Source: Erythroxylum novogranatense
Taxonomy: Eukaryota; Streptophyta; Magnoliopsida; Malpighiales; Erythroxylaceae
Direction of reading: 5' to 3'
Assembly: GCA_029891385.1 (NCBI GenBank)
Contig: CM057225.1
Span: 78,641,887 to 78,705,886, forward strand
DNA length: 64,000 nucleotides
Of the stretch, positions 45,755 to 56,708 are shown in pieces (position 1 is the first letter of the stretch; each line of letters begins with the position of its first letter). The position numbers and the translations under genes were made by a program. The notes beneath the pieces are model-generated. The model was not told the origin of the DNA, did no database searches, and was given only the letters and a program-made list of their open reading frames with translations.

Positions 45755-46035
45755 CGATCCGCACGTCGCGACGTGCTCAAGAACACGCCGCGGCGTGCGA
45801 ATTAATTTTGTGTGCACGCCGCGTGCATTTGGTGGTACGTACGCTGCGGCGTATGCATGCGTCTTGGCCATGGCGTGTGCAAAGCGTTTATACGGGCCTT
45901 GATCTTGTGGCTTCGCCATGAGAGCGAAGCCTTCACCGCATGACGAAAGCTTTATTGCTAATGACGAAACAGTGCCTTCGTCATGACGATGAAGCTTTAT
46001 TGCTGCGTGAACAGGCCTTCGTCGCGGCGAGGACT
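45755..46035. repeat. Expanded palindrome patch, J 3' LTR
   Basis: GCACGTCGCGACGTGC, GCCGCGGC, ACGCTGCGGCGTATGC and repeated GACGAAGC(T/C)TT blocks. It is roughly 150 bp longer than the 5' LTR version while the flanks align well. Confidence 0.85.
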
Positions 46036-46370
46036 CCTATTTTCCGAAAATGAGATTTTTGGTATTTTGGGCATATCTTTTGGTGTAGATGTCCAATTGA
46101 GGTGATTTTTGAGCCGTTGTGAACTAGAGATCAGAGGCTACAAGTTGTATGAAGAAGGGAAGTTCGGAGATTGTTTCGAATGGTTTGAAAATTTTAAGAG
46201 AAAGTCAAATGTAGACTTTTAAAGCTTTACTTTGTGCTTTTCGAGCTTTATTGAATATTTGCTATGGATATTAATTGTATGGAAACTTGGTTTATTATAG
46301 GAAACCAAGCTGATTTGACCCAATCGCAAGAGGAAGGCCGACAGTGAGTCTGATACTCAAGCGATACTAG

Positions 46371-47017
46371 GTGGGTAATATGTTTATGGTTATTGTGTGT
46401 ATGGGCAAATTGCATGATGTGTGCTTGCTTGCAATATATGACATTACTTGTATTGAATTACATGAGGAATTTTGAATATACTTTTTTTTTTATTATGATA
46501 GAATTATGCATGGCTTGATAAGCCTTATGGAAATGGACAAGAATGAGCATTGAGAAAATGTGAAACATGCTTTGAGCATGAATCGAATGGACTATGTGCT
46601 TTGTTTGGGTAAGAGAGTTACGGATGGAGTCACGTGCACGTTGACAGTAAAGCCTTCTCCCGGCTGCCCGCTTGGGGCAACGAGATCCTTGAGAAATCGG
46701 ACTCGGATAGTTTACGGATCTACCTTTGGTTTATCCGGATGGATTCTGAACTCTCGAGCCAATTGATTGTGCACACGATTGATTTAATGAGCGTAACATA
46801 TGATGGATTCGATAGACTTATTGCATTATGATTATTATGTTGAGAAATGGAAATTGCATGCTTTGTACTTATATGAATGTGAATTAATTGAATCTGAACT
46901 TCTATGAGCTTGGATATATGACTATATGTATATGGCTTGACCATGGGCTCGTTGCCAATGGCTATAAACATATATGCCATCGAGTCAGAGCTCACCCCAT
47001 TATTCTCCCCTCCTCAG
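46371..47017 (+). other. Candidate leader intron in the J 3' LTR (647 bp)
   Basis: Donor CTAG|GTGGGTAATA and acceptor CCCTCCTCAG|GTGCAG are the same as in the 5' LTR. Confidence 0.55.
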
Positions 47018-47417
47018 GTGCAGATCGAGCCGATTGTCGACCTTGCAGGGCATCAGAAACTTCGAGCTAGCTAGGAACTTGTATAAGTTAGTCCTTTGGT
47101 TGGCCCTCCGAGCATGTCATCATGGAACATACTTTGTATTTGAGATTTCATGTTATTTTGTATTACGCTGCATTTGAGAATAGTGTTGAATGCTTTTGTA
47201 TGACAATAACGGATGAATTATGCTTATGGAATGATGAATGAATGTGTAGAATGCATGTGCAGAATGTGTACATGTATGGGTATACGTATTGTTATACGGA
47301 TCGAATGGTTATTTGTATGGATGTTGGGATCGGGTCCGACGGTATATGGAGCGCCCGCCGTCGGCGCGACCCGAGAGGCCGCCTCGGAATTCGGGAATAC
47401 GAGACTCGGGCCCAACA

Positions 47418-48172
47418 CTGCTCGTCGCGGCGATCACAAGTGTGCATTGCGGCGTGCACCCTACTCGCACGTCGCGGTGAACACAGGTTCGCACGTCGTG
47501 ACGAACCTTCCCCCACACGTCGCGGCGTGTTCATACGCACGTCGCGACGTACGGGCCTGGAGAATGACTCCGAACCCGACTTTTCTGCATTTTCACACTT
47601 TAATCCTTCCCCAACTCCAAATGCAACAAAAACAAACTATAGATCAAGTCTCAAACTACATTTCTAACCCATCAACAACTCAAAATCAGTTACAATATAA
47701 CAACCTAAAAAAATATCTATCTTTTCACCCAAAACCCTAAAACCTTCGATCATGCTCAATCCAAGCTATCTTAATGTTTAATCCATCCAGAAACAAGATA
47801 GAAAGGATGCAAACTTACCGATTGAAGATCTAAGATCGTCGAAACCCGTTGAAATCGCAAACTCTCTTCTCTTCTTCTTCCTTCACCAACGACGGCGTCT
47901 CTTTCTTCTCTTCTTCTATTTTCTTTTCTTTCTCTTTTAACCTAAGGCATGGGACAATGACCATAATACCCTCTTAGCTAAGCCCAAATCCATTCCCACA
48001 TAAGCAAACTTCCCAAAATGTCCTCATAAACTTTTACCCATTAATACTCATTTAACCACAATTAAACCGTCATTATCCATAATTCTCTCAATTAACTCAA
48101 ACTAAGGGAAACTCACATACTTAACACAATTCATGCTAATTAATATCATAAAAAAAAATTCGGGGTCTAACA
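47418..48172 (-). repeat. Solo LTR I, right part
   Basis: It continues the LTR broken by J. It begins with a palindrome-rich GC patch (47418-47560), then the reverse complement of the J leader (CTCTTCTTC tracts), and ends TTCGGGGTCTAACA, the reverse complement of TGTTAGACCCCGAA. GGATA follows at 48173. Confidence 0.92.
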
Positions 48173-48177
48173 GGATA
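48173..48177. repeat. Target-site duplication of solo LTR I, right copy (GGATA)
   Basis: Exact match to 36750-36754. Confidence 0.95.
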
Positions 48178-48510
48178 CGTGAAAGATGAGTTGAATGATA
48201 GAGATATAGATATATATATGGAAGTTCAAAAGGATTAAATTGAATGATATTGGTCCATATTAAGGTTATTAAGAATTGGACCATTGACTTGTGTAAATCT
48301 GCTAAGAAATATTGATATGATATGATATTGGTGGTATTTGATACAAGAAGTGATAAATTTTGAGTAAGTTGAGAAATATGTATGATGAGGAATTAGTTAA
48401 GAAAGTGATTGAATATGACTATTTCGAAAACATTATTTGAGAGAATAAGTTACTTGGTGATCATTCAGATAGGAATTTCGTGGGCGAAATTCTTTTAAGA
48501 GGGGGAGAAT
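48178..48510 (+). other. Element H interior, right part, with polypurine tract
   Basis: About 330 bp of AT-rich non-coding sequence ending GGGCGAAATTCTTTTAAGAG and the tract AAGAGGGGGAGAAT (48497-48510). The tail resembles the end of J pol (GGACGAAATTTC), but no chromodomain can be read. Confidence 0.85.
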
Positions 48511-49938
48511 TGTTAGACCCCGAACTTTGGGTAAAAATTAGAAATATTAAATGGAATTAAATGAGTGTGTTTGTATAGGTATTGTGTTATAGATGTTATT
48601 GTACTTAAAGGAAATTGATGAGAAATGGAGTGATTGGTTTTGATGACTCTGAAGATTAGTTTTGGTTATGAAAGTTTAAGTAGATGAGGTGATTGAAGTG
48701 GAAGTTGAAATCAAGAAATAGAAAGTGAAAGTGTAAAATTTTGAAGAAATTAGAAAGTTGACTTTTTGAAGTAAAGAGTTGACTTTTGATTTAGGCAGAT
48801 ATAGAGGAAATGATCTGCATAAAATTTGTAGATTATGTTGAGAGCTTTTCGTAGCCATAAAGTATGCTATTTTTTGATATCGGGATTGAAAGTTATGATA
48901 TTTGAAAGTTAAGTGTATTTTGCCTTGGTTTTGGAAAATGATCTAAGTGTAGGGTTATATATGTTGTGTTTTGAGGAGATTTTCGTACTGATGTGGTTCA
49001 AATTGGAGTAAATAGTTACATGAAAGTTATAGAGAATTTAAATAGCTTTAAAATGATGTATGATATGCGAGTTTTGGTTGTGGAGGTTGAAAGATATGAT
49101 AATGTGAAATTTGGATATTACTTAGGTGATGGCTATCAGGGCAGAAACTTCGAATGAAAATTAACTTAGCTAGAGGTTGAATTTGATTTGGAGTCCTTCG
49201 TGAAAATTGTAGAGCTTGTTTTTATCTTTCCATTGATATAAAACATAAAAATATTAGACAAGGGAGTAGAAAGTTATGATTGTTAGAAGTTCTGATGTTG
49301 TTTAGTGTGAAGCTGATCGATCCATCAGTTTGTGTCGAGTTTTTGACCAATTTAGAGGTCGATCTGATTTTTAAGGCCTTCATAAAAGTTGTAGAGGGTT
49401 CTTTTACCTTTCTATAGACACCAAGTTTGTCAAATTTGAAGTTCTGGATCAAAAGTTACCATATTTACAAGTTTTGGAGCTGTTGAGGAGTTTATCGATC
49501 GGTCACCTTGTAGCAAACTTTTGATTCCTTTAATGTCCGAGCTTTCCTTTGAGTCCTTCTTAAAAATGGTAGAGCTGTCTCTTAGCTTTCCAACGAAACA
49601 AACCACGACTAATTTGGAGCTTGGAGTCAAAAGTTATGAAGGTTTGAAGTCTGATAGGTCGGATCGCTGTGATCACTTTCGGCGTGGCTTCGATCGACAA
49701 CGAAGCGCTTGCTTCGGCGATGGCCGATCGGCATGAGGTGGATTTCTAGCCGACCGACCTCTCTTCCTTGTTTTGGCCATAACTTCTTCTTCTGACATCC
49801 GATTGATCCAATTTTTGAAGCGTTGAATTCCTAAGACATTTTTCTATATTTTCATACTAGATTTATTGGTTTTAGCATTTAATGGAAAAAGATCGACCTG
49901 ATCTAAGTGAGCTGACCTATGGAAAAGGTCCTAACAAT

Positions 49939-50884
49939 GTTCAGTATTTTGGAGATATCTCGATCAGTAGAGCTCCGATCGATCTGATTCTTGTTGGAAA
50001 TTAAACTATAGAGATGGGGCTACAAATGTTATGAAGGAGCCGATGAACAATGTAGCCTCTAAGACTTTCAAATATGGGTCGGAAGTTAGGTATAGAGTTC
50101 AGTCTCAGCTTTGTAATGGTATAAGTAGTGTTCAGTATTTTGGAGTTATATCGGCCGCTAGGGCCCCGATCGATTCGATTATTTTTGAAAATTAAACTAA
50201 ATACATAGATATACAAATGTTATGAAGGAGCCGATTGATAATTGAGCCTCTAAGACTTTCAAATACGGGTCGGAAGTTCGAGGTAGTGTTCAGTCTCAGT
50301 GTTATAGTGGCTGAATAGTATTCAGTATTTTGGCTATATCTGGATCACTAGAGCTCTGATTGAGTTGAGTCTTCTTTCTAATTAAACTAGAGATCTGGGG
50401 CTACAAATTTTATGAAGGAGCCAATCGACAATTGAGCCTCTAAGTCTTTCAAATACGGGTCGGAAGTTTGAGGTAGTGTGCAGTCTTGGTGTTGTAGTGG
50501 CTAAACAGTGTTCAGTATTTTGGCTATATCTCGATCACTAGAGCTCAGATTGAGTTGATTCTTTTTTCTAATTAAACTAGAGAGATGGGGATACAATTTT
50601 TATGAAGGAGCCAATTGACAATTGAGCCTCTAAGACTTTCAAATACGGGTCGGAAGTTTGAGGTAGTGTACAGTCTCGGTGTTGTAGTGGCTGAACAATG
50701 TTCAGTATTTTGGCTATATCTCGATCACTAGAGATCGGATTGAGTTGATTCATGTTTCTAATTAAACTAGAGATATGGGGCTACAAATTTGATGAAGGAA
50801 CCGATCAACAATTGAGCTTCTAAGACTTCCAAATTCTGGTCGGAAGTTAGGTGTAGTATTCAGCCTCGGGTCTGAAGAACAAAC
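49939..50884 (+). repeat. 190 bp tandem array, five units, H 3' LTR
   Basis: Starts are spaced 191, 190, 190, 190 and about 184 bp apart. The period matches the 5' LTR array exactly while the copy number differs by one. Confidence 0.92.
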
Positions 50885-51746
50885 TTCAGTATTTTGGAAA
50901 TATCTTGAGCTATAGAGCTCCGATCGATCTGATTCTTGAAGCGATGGATTCGTAAGGCATAGAGGAACATTTATATAGAATAAAGTTTTGTCAAATGGCT
51001 TCATTTACCTGATTGAAATAATCAGACAAGATGTCAGTTATAAAGACCAATGAAGGGGCAATTTTGGAAGTTTACTTAAAAAGTTAAGTTTATAGGCTTA
51101 AATGGAGGGGCATATGGGTCATTCCCCATTCATTAAATGACATGGCAATATAAAAGACAGTGGCTGTCGTATAGGCATAAGGAAGTAAGAGAAGAAAAGA
51201 AGGAAAAGAAAGAGAGGAGAATGAGAGAAGCTTCGGGAGAGAAGAAGAAAGAAAAGGGAAGAAAGCTAGGGTTCGATTTTTCTACCACTTGAAGAGGCAT
51301 TTTGATGTCATTCCAAAAGAGAAAAAGGTGGAGGATGAAGAGAGCTTCACCTGGAACCAAGAAAATCCGAAAATGGAGGAGAAATGAAGTAAGAGCAATT
51401 TTTAAGATTTGAGTTTCTCTTGAAGTTTTGGTTTAGAATCATGGAAAATGGAATGGGTTTGTGGATTATGAAGTTAATTTTGTTGATTTCTAAGTATTAT
51501 GGGTTTAATTTTGGATGGAAATTAATTAGGGTTTATGCCCAAATTTGGAATTTGGGGATTTTGGAAATTTGTGATTTAGTAAGCTTGAATATATGAGGGA
51601 TTAGTGTTTCTAAGTTCAATTTGAGGATTTTTGCTATTTATGATGTTAAAATTGGATGATTATGGTTTAGGGGAAGTTAAATTGGAAGAAAGAAGGAATC
51701 AATGGACAAATTGGAGCGAGGAACAAGTTTCTAGCATCGGTTCGAG

Positions 51747-52389
51747 GTGGGTAATGTGTTTATAATTTGAATTTATAAGCCACTAATGCTTTCTTTAAAT
51801 AAAGAGATTTTCTGATTTCAATTGCATCATAAATATTGCATCATTGTATGAATGATTTGAAAAATCATATTTGATTCAATACATGAACTTTTGATGAATT
51901 GCAAAATATATTTGTGTTATGCCTCGAAAGATTTCATGGCATTTCGTGTATTTGGAAAAGAGCATTCGATAAAATTGGTTTAAGCATGATTATGTGATTG
52001 TGATTGGGCAAGAGAGAACCTATTTGATTAAGTCACGTGCACGTTGACCCCCCCTTAGCCTTCACCCGGCTGCCTGCTTGAGGCTTACGAGATCCGAAAA
52101 ATGGACTCGTCGTGTTTACGATAAACTTCAGTTTCCTTCGTGTTTATGGAACTCTCGAGCCATTATGTGTACATTTGCATTATGAAGTGATGTGATTGAT
52201 GCATCCATATTTTGGAAATTGTGATTTCGATTACTACGAGAAAAGAACTTTTGAAAATGTGTTTTATGGGTTTCAAACAAAGTTTCTGGAAGAAAATAAA
52301 AAAAACGTTTTTAAAAGGTTTTGTTTATTTATTTGTTATAAACTGTTACCCACGAGCTATAAGCTCACCCCCTTCATTCCCATCCACAG
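51747..52389 (+). other. Candidate leader intron in the H 3' LTR (643 bp)
   Basis: Donor CGAG|GTGGGTAATG and acceptor CCCATCCACAG|GTGATG, as in the 5' LTR. Confidence 0.55.
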
Positions 52390-53137
52390 GTGATGAGAAG
52401 AAGATCGGGTAAAGAAAAGTGAAGATTTCCATTTGTATGTGTTCATATGGTATAATTTGTTTAGCTAAGTGATTGCTAAGAAATTTAGAATTGTTGTGTA
52501 TTCATTTTGAGAATGTATTCTGAATTCTGGACATATGTACTGGATTAAGTTATGGATTTGTATATGGAATAGTAAAATGAATTATGATTCGAGTTATGGA
52601 TTTTGTGTATGAAAATTGGGTATATGATTGTGATGGTTGGTCTGAAATATTTAAAGTGCTAATCGTTTGAGAATTGATGGTATTTAAATTGGAATGTGTG
52701 CGATTTTATGGAAATGAAAAGTAAGAGTTTAAATCGATGAGATATGATTGTATATGCAGAAGCAAATAAATTGAGTCTGAGTGCGAATGATTTCAATTGG
52801 ATATTGAAGTCGCTTTGTAAGAAATGGAATGGAAATGAAAAAGAAAATGTGTACACAGATTTGGATTAGGTTAAACTGATAGTCTTAAGGTTTCCAACGC
52901 AACCATTTTGACGTTTTTCTAAGATATTTGTGCGGATGTCAGAATTTGTGTTTCAATTCTATTGGATCGTTTGTTTGGTTGTCTTTGAGCCAATTCGATT
53001 TGACTTTGTTTGGATGCTTTGCTTCCAAGTTCGCTTTCGATTCGTTAATGATTTGTTTCGCTTTGTGATCAATAGTTTTATTCGTTCCGTTTTCTGTTTT
53101 CGGGTTGGGGCGCCGGTCTCCGGATCGGGTCCCAACA

Positions 53138-53142
53138 AAAAC
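53138..53142. repeat. Target-site duplication of element H, right copy (AAAAC)
   Basis: Exact match to 31854-31858. Confidence 0.95.
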
Positions 53143-53483
53143 ATCTAGGTTGACTCACAAGTTGCTCCCGAAGTTAATTCTTGTAAGATCCAGCAACGTC
53201 TGGAGATTGACGTTCCAGTTACCCCTCTATAACAAATAATATACACATATATCACAATCTGCACAATCATAGGTGTTTAATAATGCACATGAATGCAACG
53301 AAACATGTACAATGCATGTTCATGACAACCTCGGGTATCAATCCATCAATTTTATCACAAGATCATTCTCATATCAAAACTCATCTTTGATTTTCCAAGT
53401 CACCCCTTTCGGGTTTACTACTCATATTAAATCAGAAAGTGAAGTTGAAGTAATTGGGTCATACTTTCTTCTAGAAAAGTATT

Positions 53484-53731
53484 AATTTATGTCTTATAAA
53501 TCCATTGGCACTAAAATCACTCAACTTGGTGCAGTAATTAGGAAGATATACCTCAAACAGTTTTGGACTGCTCTTGTCCAAAACAATATACTATGCATAA
53601 CTCTCCTAATTTATGTCTTATAAATCCATTGGCACTAAAATCACTCAACTTGGTGCGGTAATTAGGAAGATATACCTCAAACAGTTTTGGACTGCTTTTG
53701 TCCAAAACAATATACTATACATAACTCCCCT
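53484..53731. repeat. Perfectly aligned 124 bp tandem duplication in LTR G
   Basis: Copies 53484-53607 and 53608-53731 both start AATTTATGTCTTATAAATCC and differ at only a few bases (for example GTGCAGT and GTGCGGT). The duplication is much younger than the LTR around it. Confidence 0.92.
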
Positions 53732-54253
53732 AAGAATTTCAAGTATTTTAGAAACTGAATTAGATTCCAAGTTCTTCATACCGTTTGTAGATCCATGTCT
53801 CTATTTTACCAAAAATTAGAAATCATCTCATTTGAAGCTCTACAGATCGAGATATCTTCAAAATACTGAAGTATGTTCTGTAGAATAACATCAGTTCATA
53901 CTATTTAAGAATACACTCACTATACCCGTTCCACTTTTTCACTCAATCTTTCTCAATTTGATTCAGAGGGCTATGATTTTTAGTATAGATTTAGAGCAAT
54001 GTCTTACTATTCCAATGATTCAAGAATCAAGTCATTTGGATGCCTAGAGAGCGAGTTATGACCAAAAAAATCCAACATGCTCATGTCTTTACTCATGTTG
54101 TACATATTTTGGCGCAAATGGCATAACTATTTCTAAAGATGTCGGATTGACTTTATTTTTAGTCAGTGTTAAAGAAGACTTCTAGGTCTACAACTTTTAT
54201 GAAGATCACAAAGTGAGATTCTGCCTCTAAAAGGATAAAAAATAGGATAGAAG

Positions 54254-54615
54254 ATGACGATACAAACTAAGACGATGCAAAAAAGGGCAAACTAAGACGG
54301 TCAAACTAAGATGCAAAAAGTCAAACTAAGATGAAGTAAACTGAGACGGTCAAACTAAGACGTAAAAAGTCAAACTAATATGAAACAATTTGAGATGGTC
54401 AAACTAAGACGCAAAAAGTCAAACTAAGATGAAGCAAACTGAGACGGTCAGACTAAGACATAAAAAATCAAACTAAGACGAAGTAAATTGAGACGGTCAA
54501 ACTAAGATGCAAAAAGTGAAACTAAGACGAAACAAACTGAGACGGTCAAACTAAGACGAAGCAAACTGAGACGGTCAAACTAAGGTGCAAAAAGTCAAAC
54601 TAAGACGAAGCAAAC
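54254..54615. repeat. Minisatellite of ~49 bp in LTR G
   Basis: About seven degenerate units built from GAGACGGTCAAACTAAGACG and CAAAAAGTCAAACTAAGACG half-units plus AAGCAAACT. It contains no palindrome, unlike arrays in the other LTRs. Confidence 0.9.
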
Positions 54616-56708
54616 GTTACAACTTGTAATGCTCGTATCTCTAAACTCTGATATCTAAAATTTACAAACTTTATATCGTTGGAAAGCTGGAAAGATCATC
54701 TACAACTTCCAAGAAGAAAATTTTTCCAAAATCAATCTAGATCAATCTAGAATCCCCCTAATTTCAAAATACGAATTTTACATACAACTCCCAATGTACT
54801 GGACCCAATTCTCACTTCATGACAAATTTTGAGACTCTTAGCAATAGAATTGAAATTCGATTTCTTCATATAAAATGTAGCCATATATCTCTAGGTTAAT
54901 CCAAATTAAGAATCATCTCGGTTGGACAACTAGAGAAAACATCGTGGCTAAAAGACTTAAGCATATTCAATGAATATTTTCCAGATTTTCAAACTTTCAA
55001 TATTTTAGATCACCAAAACACCAATTTTTTTTTCAAAAACTAATTTAACACTATAACTGAATTTATATCCTCCCAACCACCTAGTATTTATGATTATACT
55101 CTTAAATGTCACTTTCCATGCAGATGATAGTAACTTCTCAACTTTCTTTCATAAATCACCAACTCTAAAGTATTTATTCTGTAACACCCCACCCCCACGT
55201 GACCCGAACTCGACATCGATGGTGATATCCGAATCCGTGCCCCGCGAGGGTAGCGTGCTACATCACTCAGTAAACTCAGTATCAAAGTTTTTTTTTACTA
55301 GTAAACATTCATACGTGTGAAAAACAGTAGACAATCGAGCCCGTGTTAATTTGTATACCATTCCAGTCATTCCCAATCATTTCAAACATTCAACAATAAT
55401 TTAAAATAGCCATTTAATGTACACCAATTCATAACCAAATTGGGCCCGCTATAGATACAAAGTATTAATTTACAAAGCTTGCGGAATACAATTTTATGAA
55501 TAACAGAAGGATGACACTAGTGCAGACATGGACTGATCCTAACCTCTATTCTTCATTTGAATGCAGTAGACATACTCCCGTGAACCTAACGGGGCATTCT
55601 TCTGAGTCCTGAAAAATATTTACAAATTTTGGGTGAGTTTTGCGAACTTAGTGAGGAACTGTCATCGATGGTTCACTCAATTCATGTAACACATTAATCA
55701 CATAACCATTAGTGCACAGCTATTTTCACAAGGAACAGTCAGAAATATCACATAGTTGTACTCCAGCCGCAAATCACACTCATTTTATAATTACGCATTC
55801 AAAAGTATCACATAAGTGTATTTAAGCAAATCACAGTCATTCCAGCATATCACAATTATTTCGCAAGTTCACATTCAGAAATACCACAATAACAAGTATC
55901 AGGCATTTTCGCCTTTCATTAAATCAAAAATTTCACTCAAATGCATATGGTATGCGTATGTGACCTGTTGGGACCCGATCCGGAGACCGGCGCCCCAACC
56001 CGAAAACGGAAGACAGAACGAATCACAAAGAGGCGGAACAAATACATGATTGTTCACAAAGCGAAACAAATCATTAACGAATCGAAAGCCAACTTGGAAG
56101 CGAAGCATACAAACAAAGTCAAATCGAATTGGCTTGGAGACAACCAAACAAACGATCACGAATCACAAATCGAATCGATGCATTCAAACTGAAATACAAG
56201 TACCGACATCCGTGAATAAAATCTTAGAAATCACTGTCGCGTTGGAAACCTTAAGACATTCTAAATCCGGTATAATTTTTTTTCTTCTTTTCTTTCTTAT
56301 TCCTTTCCTTTTCATTTCTTTCATAACCAAACTCAATCCAAAATACATTCACATACAATCGCACTATCCATGTGCAATACCATAACTCAATAGCCTTATC
56401 CAAATCTCAAACCACAATACCTTATCATACTCATAATCATATACACATCCCATACATAACTTAAAGCAATGCATAATTCCATAAATCCATACACCTTATA
56501 CTCACTATATACACAATTTCATAAATCACGACTTTATACAAATCATAGTGGCATTTTCAAGCCTTATACATTACCCATAACCCTAAACCAAAGTACCAAT
56601 ACACAACAATTCTAGACTTCTCAAAGAACCATTTAACTTACCAATAATACATTATAAACACATGCAAATAGAAATCTTCATTTTCTTTCACCGATCTTCT
56701 TCTCATCA

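Larger units (their letters stand above)
38162..47417 (+). mobile_element. Element J: Ty3/gypsy chromovirus nested in solo LTR I (9.3 kb)
   Basis: LTRs (38162-40295 and 45144-47417) both start TGTTAGACCC and end CCTAACA or CCCAACA. Primer site, gag-pol with zinc knuckle, protease, RT, RNase H, integrase and chromodomain, and a polypurine tract are all in gypsy order. The flanking pentamers are CGGCT (38157-38161) and CTGCT (47418-47422), a target duplication with one mismatch. The target is a solo LTR of the same family in opposite orientation. Confidence 0.95.
45144..47417 (+). repeat. Element J 3' LTR (2274 bp)
   Basis: It is highly similar to 38162-40295, except for an expanded GC patch (45755-46035) and scattered changes. 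It contains the candidate intron 46371-47017 and G-box 46631-46636. Confidence 0.95.
31859..53137 (+). mobile_element. Element H: non-autonomous LTR element with giant LTRs and almost no interior (LARD-like)
   Basis: The two LTRs are 4608 and 4627 bp. After removing the nested I and J insertions, the interior is only about 620 bp (36467-36754 plus 48178-48510). It contains a primer site and a polypurine tract but no gag or pol. The AAAAC duplication is perfect. It must have moved using proteins from another element; the ends resemble J. Confidence 0.93.
48511..53137 (+). repeat. Element H 3' LTR (4627 bp)
   Basis: It aligns with 31859-36466. It has five units of the 190 bp array (starts near 49939, 50130, 50320, 50510 and 50700, with the array ending near 50884), against six in the 5' LTR. 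It keeps a further ~200 bp (50905-51110) that is missing from the 5' LTR, the TATA box (51149-51155), the G-box (52034-52039) and the candidate intron (51747-52389). Confidence 0.95.
53143..55179 (-). repeat. Element G: Gypsy LTR, continuation after H
   Basis: Sequence resumes with CTAGGTTGACTCACAAG, matching CTAGGTTACTCACC in F. The candidate donor (minus strand TT|GTGAGTCAAC) is at 53158, about 709 bp from the acceptor when H is removed. It also matches F at AATGCACATG and ACAATGCATGTTCATG. It is broken at 55180 by LTR L. Two local tandem repeats are listed separately. Confidence 0.78.

Noticed and set aside
55180..55965. K or L as parts of an integrated pararetrovirus
   Set aside because: TG...CA ends and 5 bp duplications fit LTR elements, and no movement-protein or viral coat sequence was seen.
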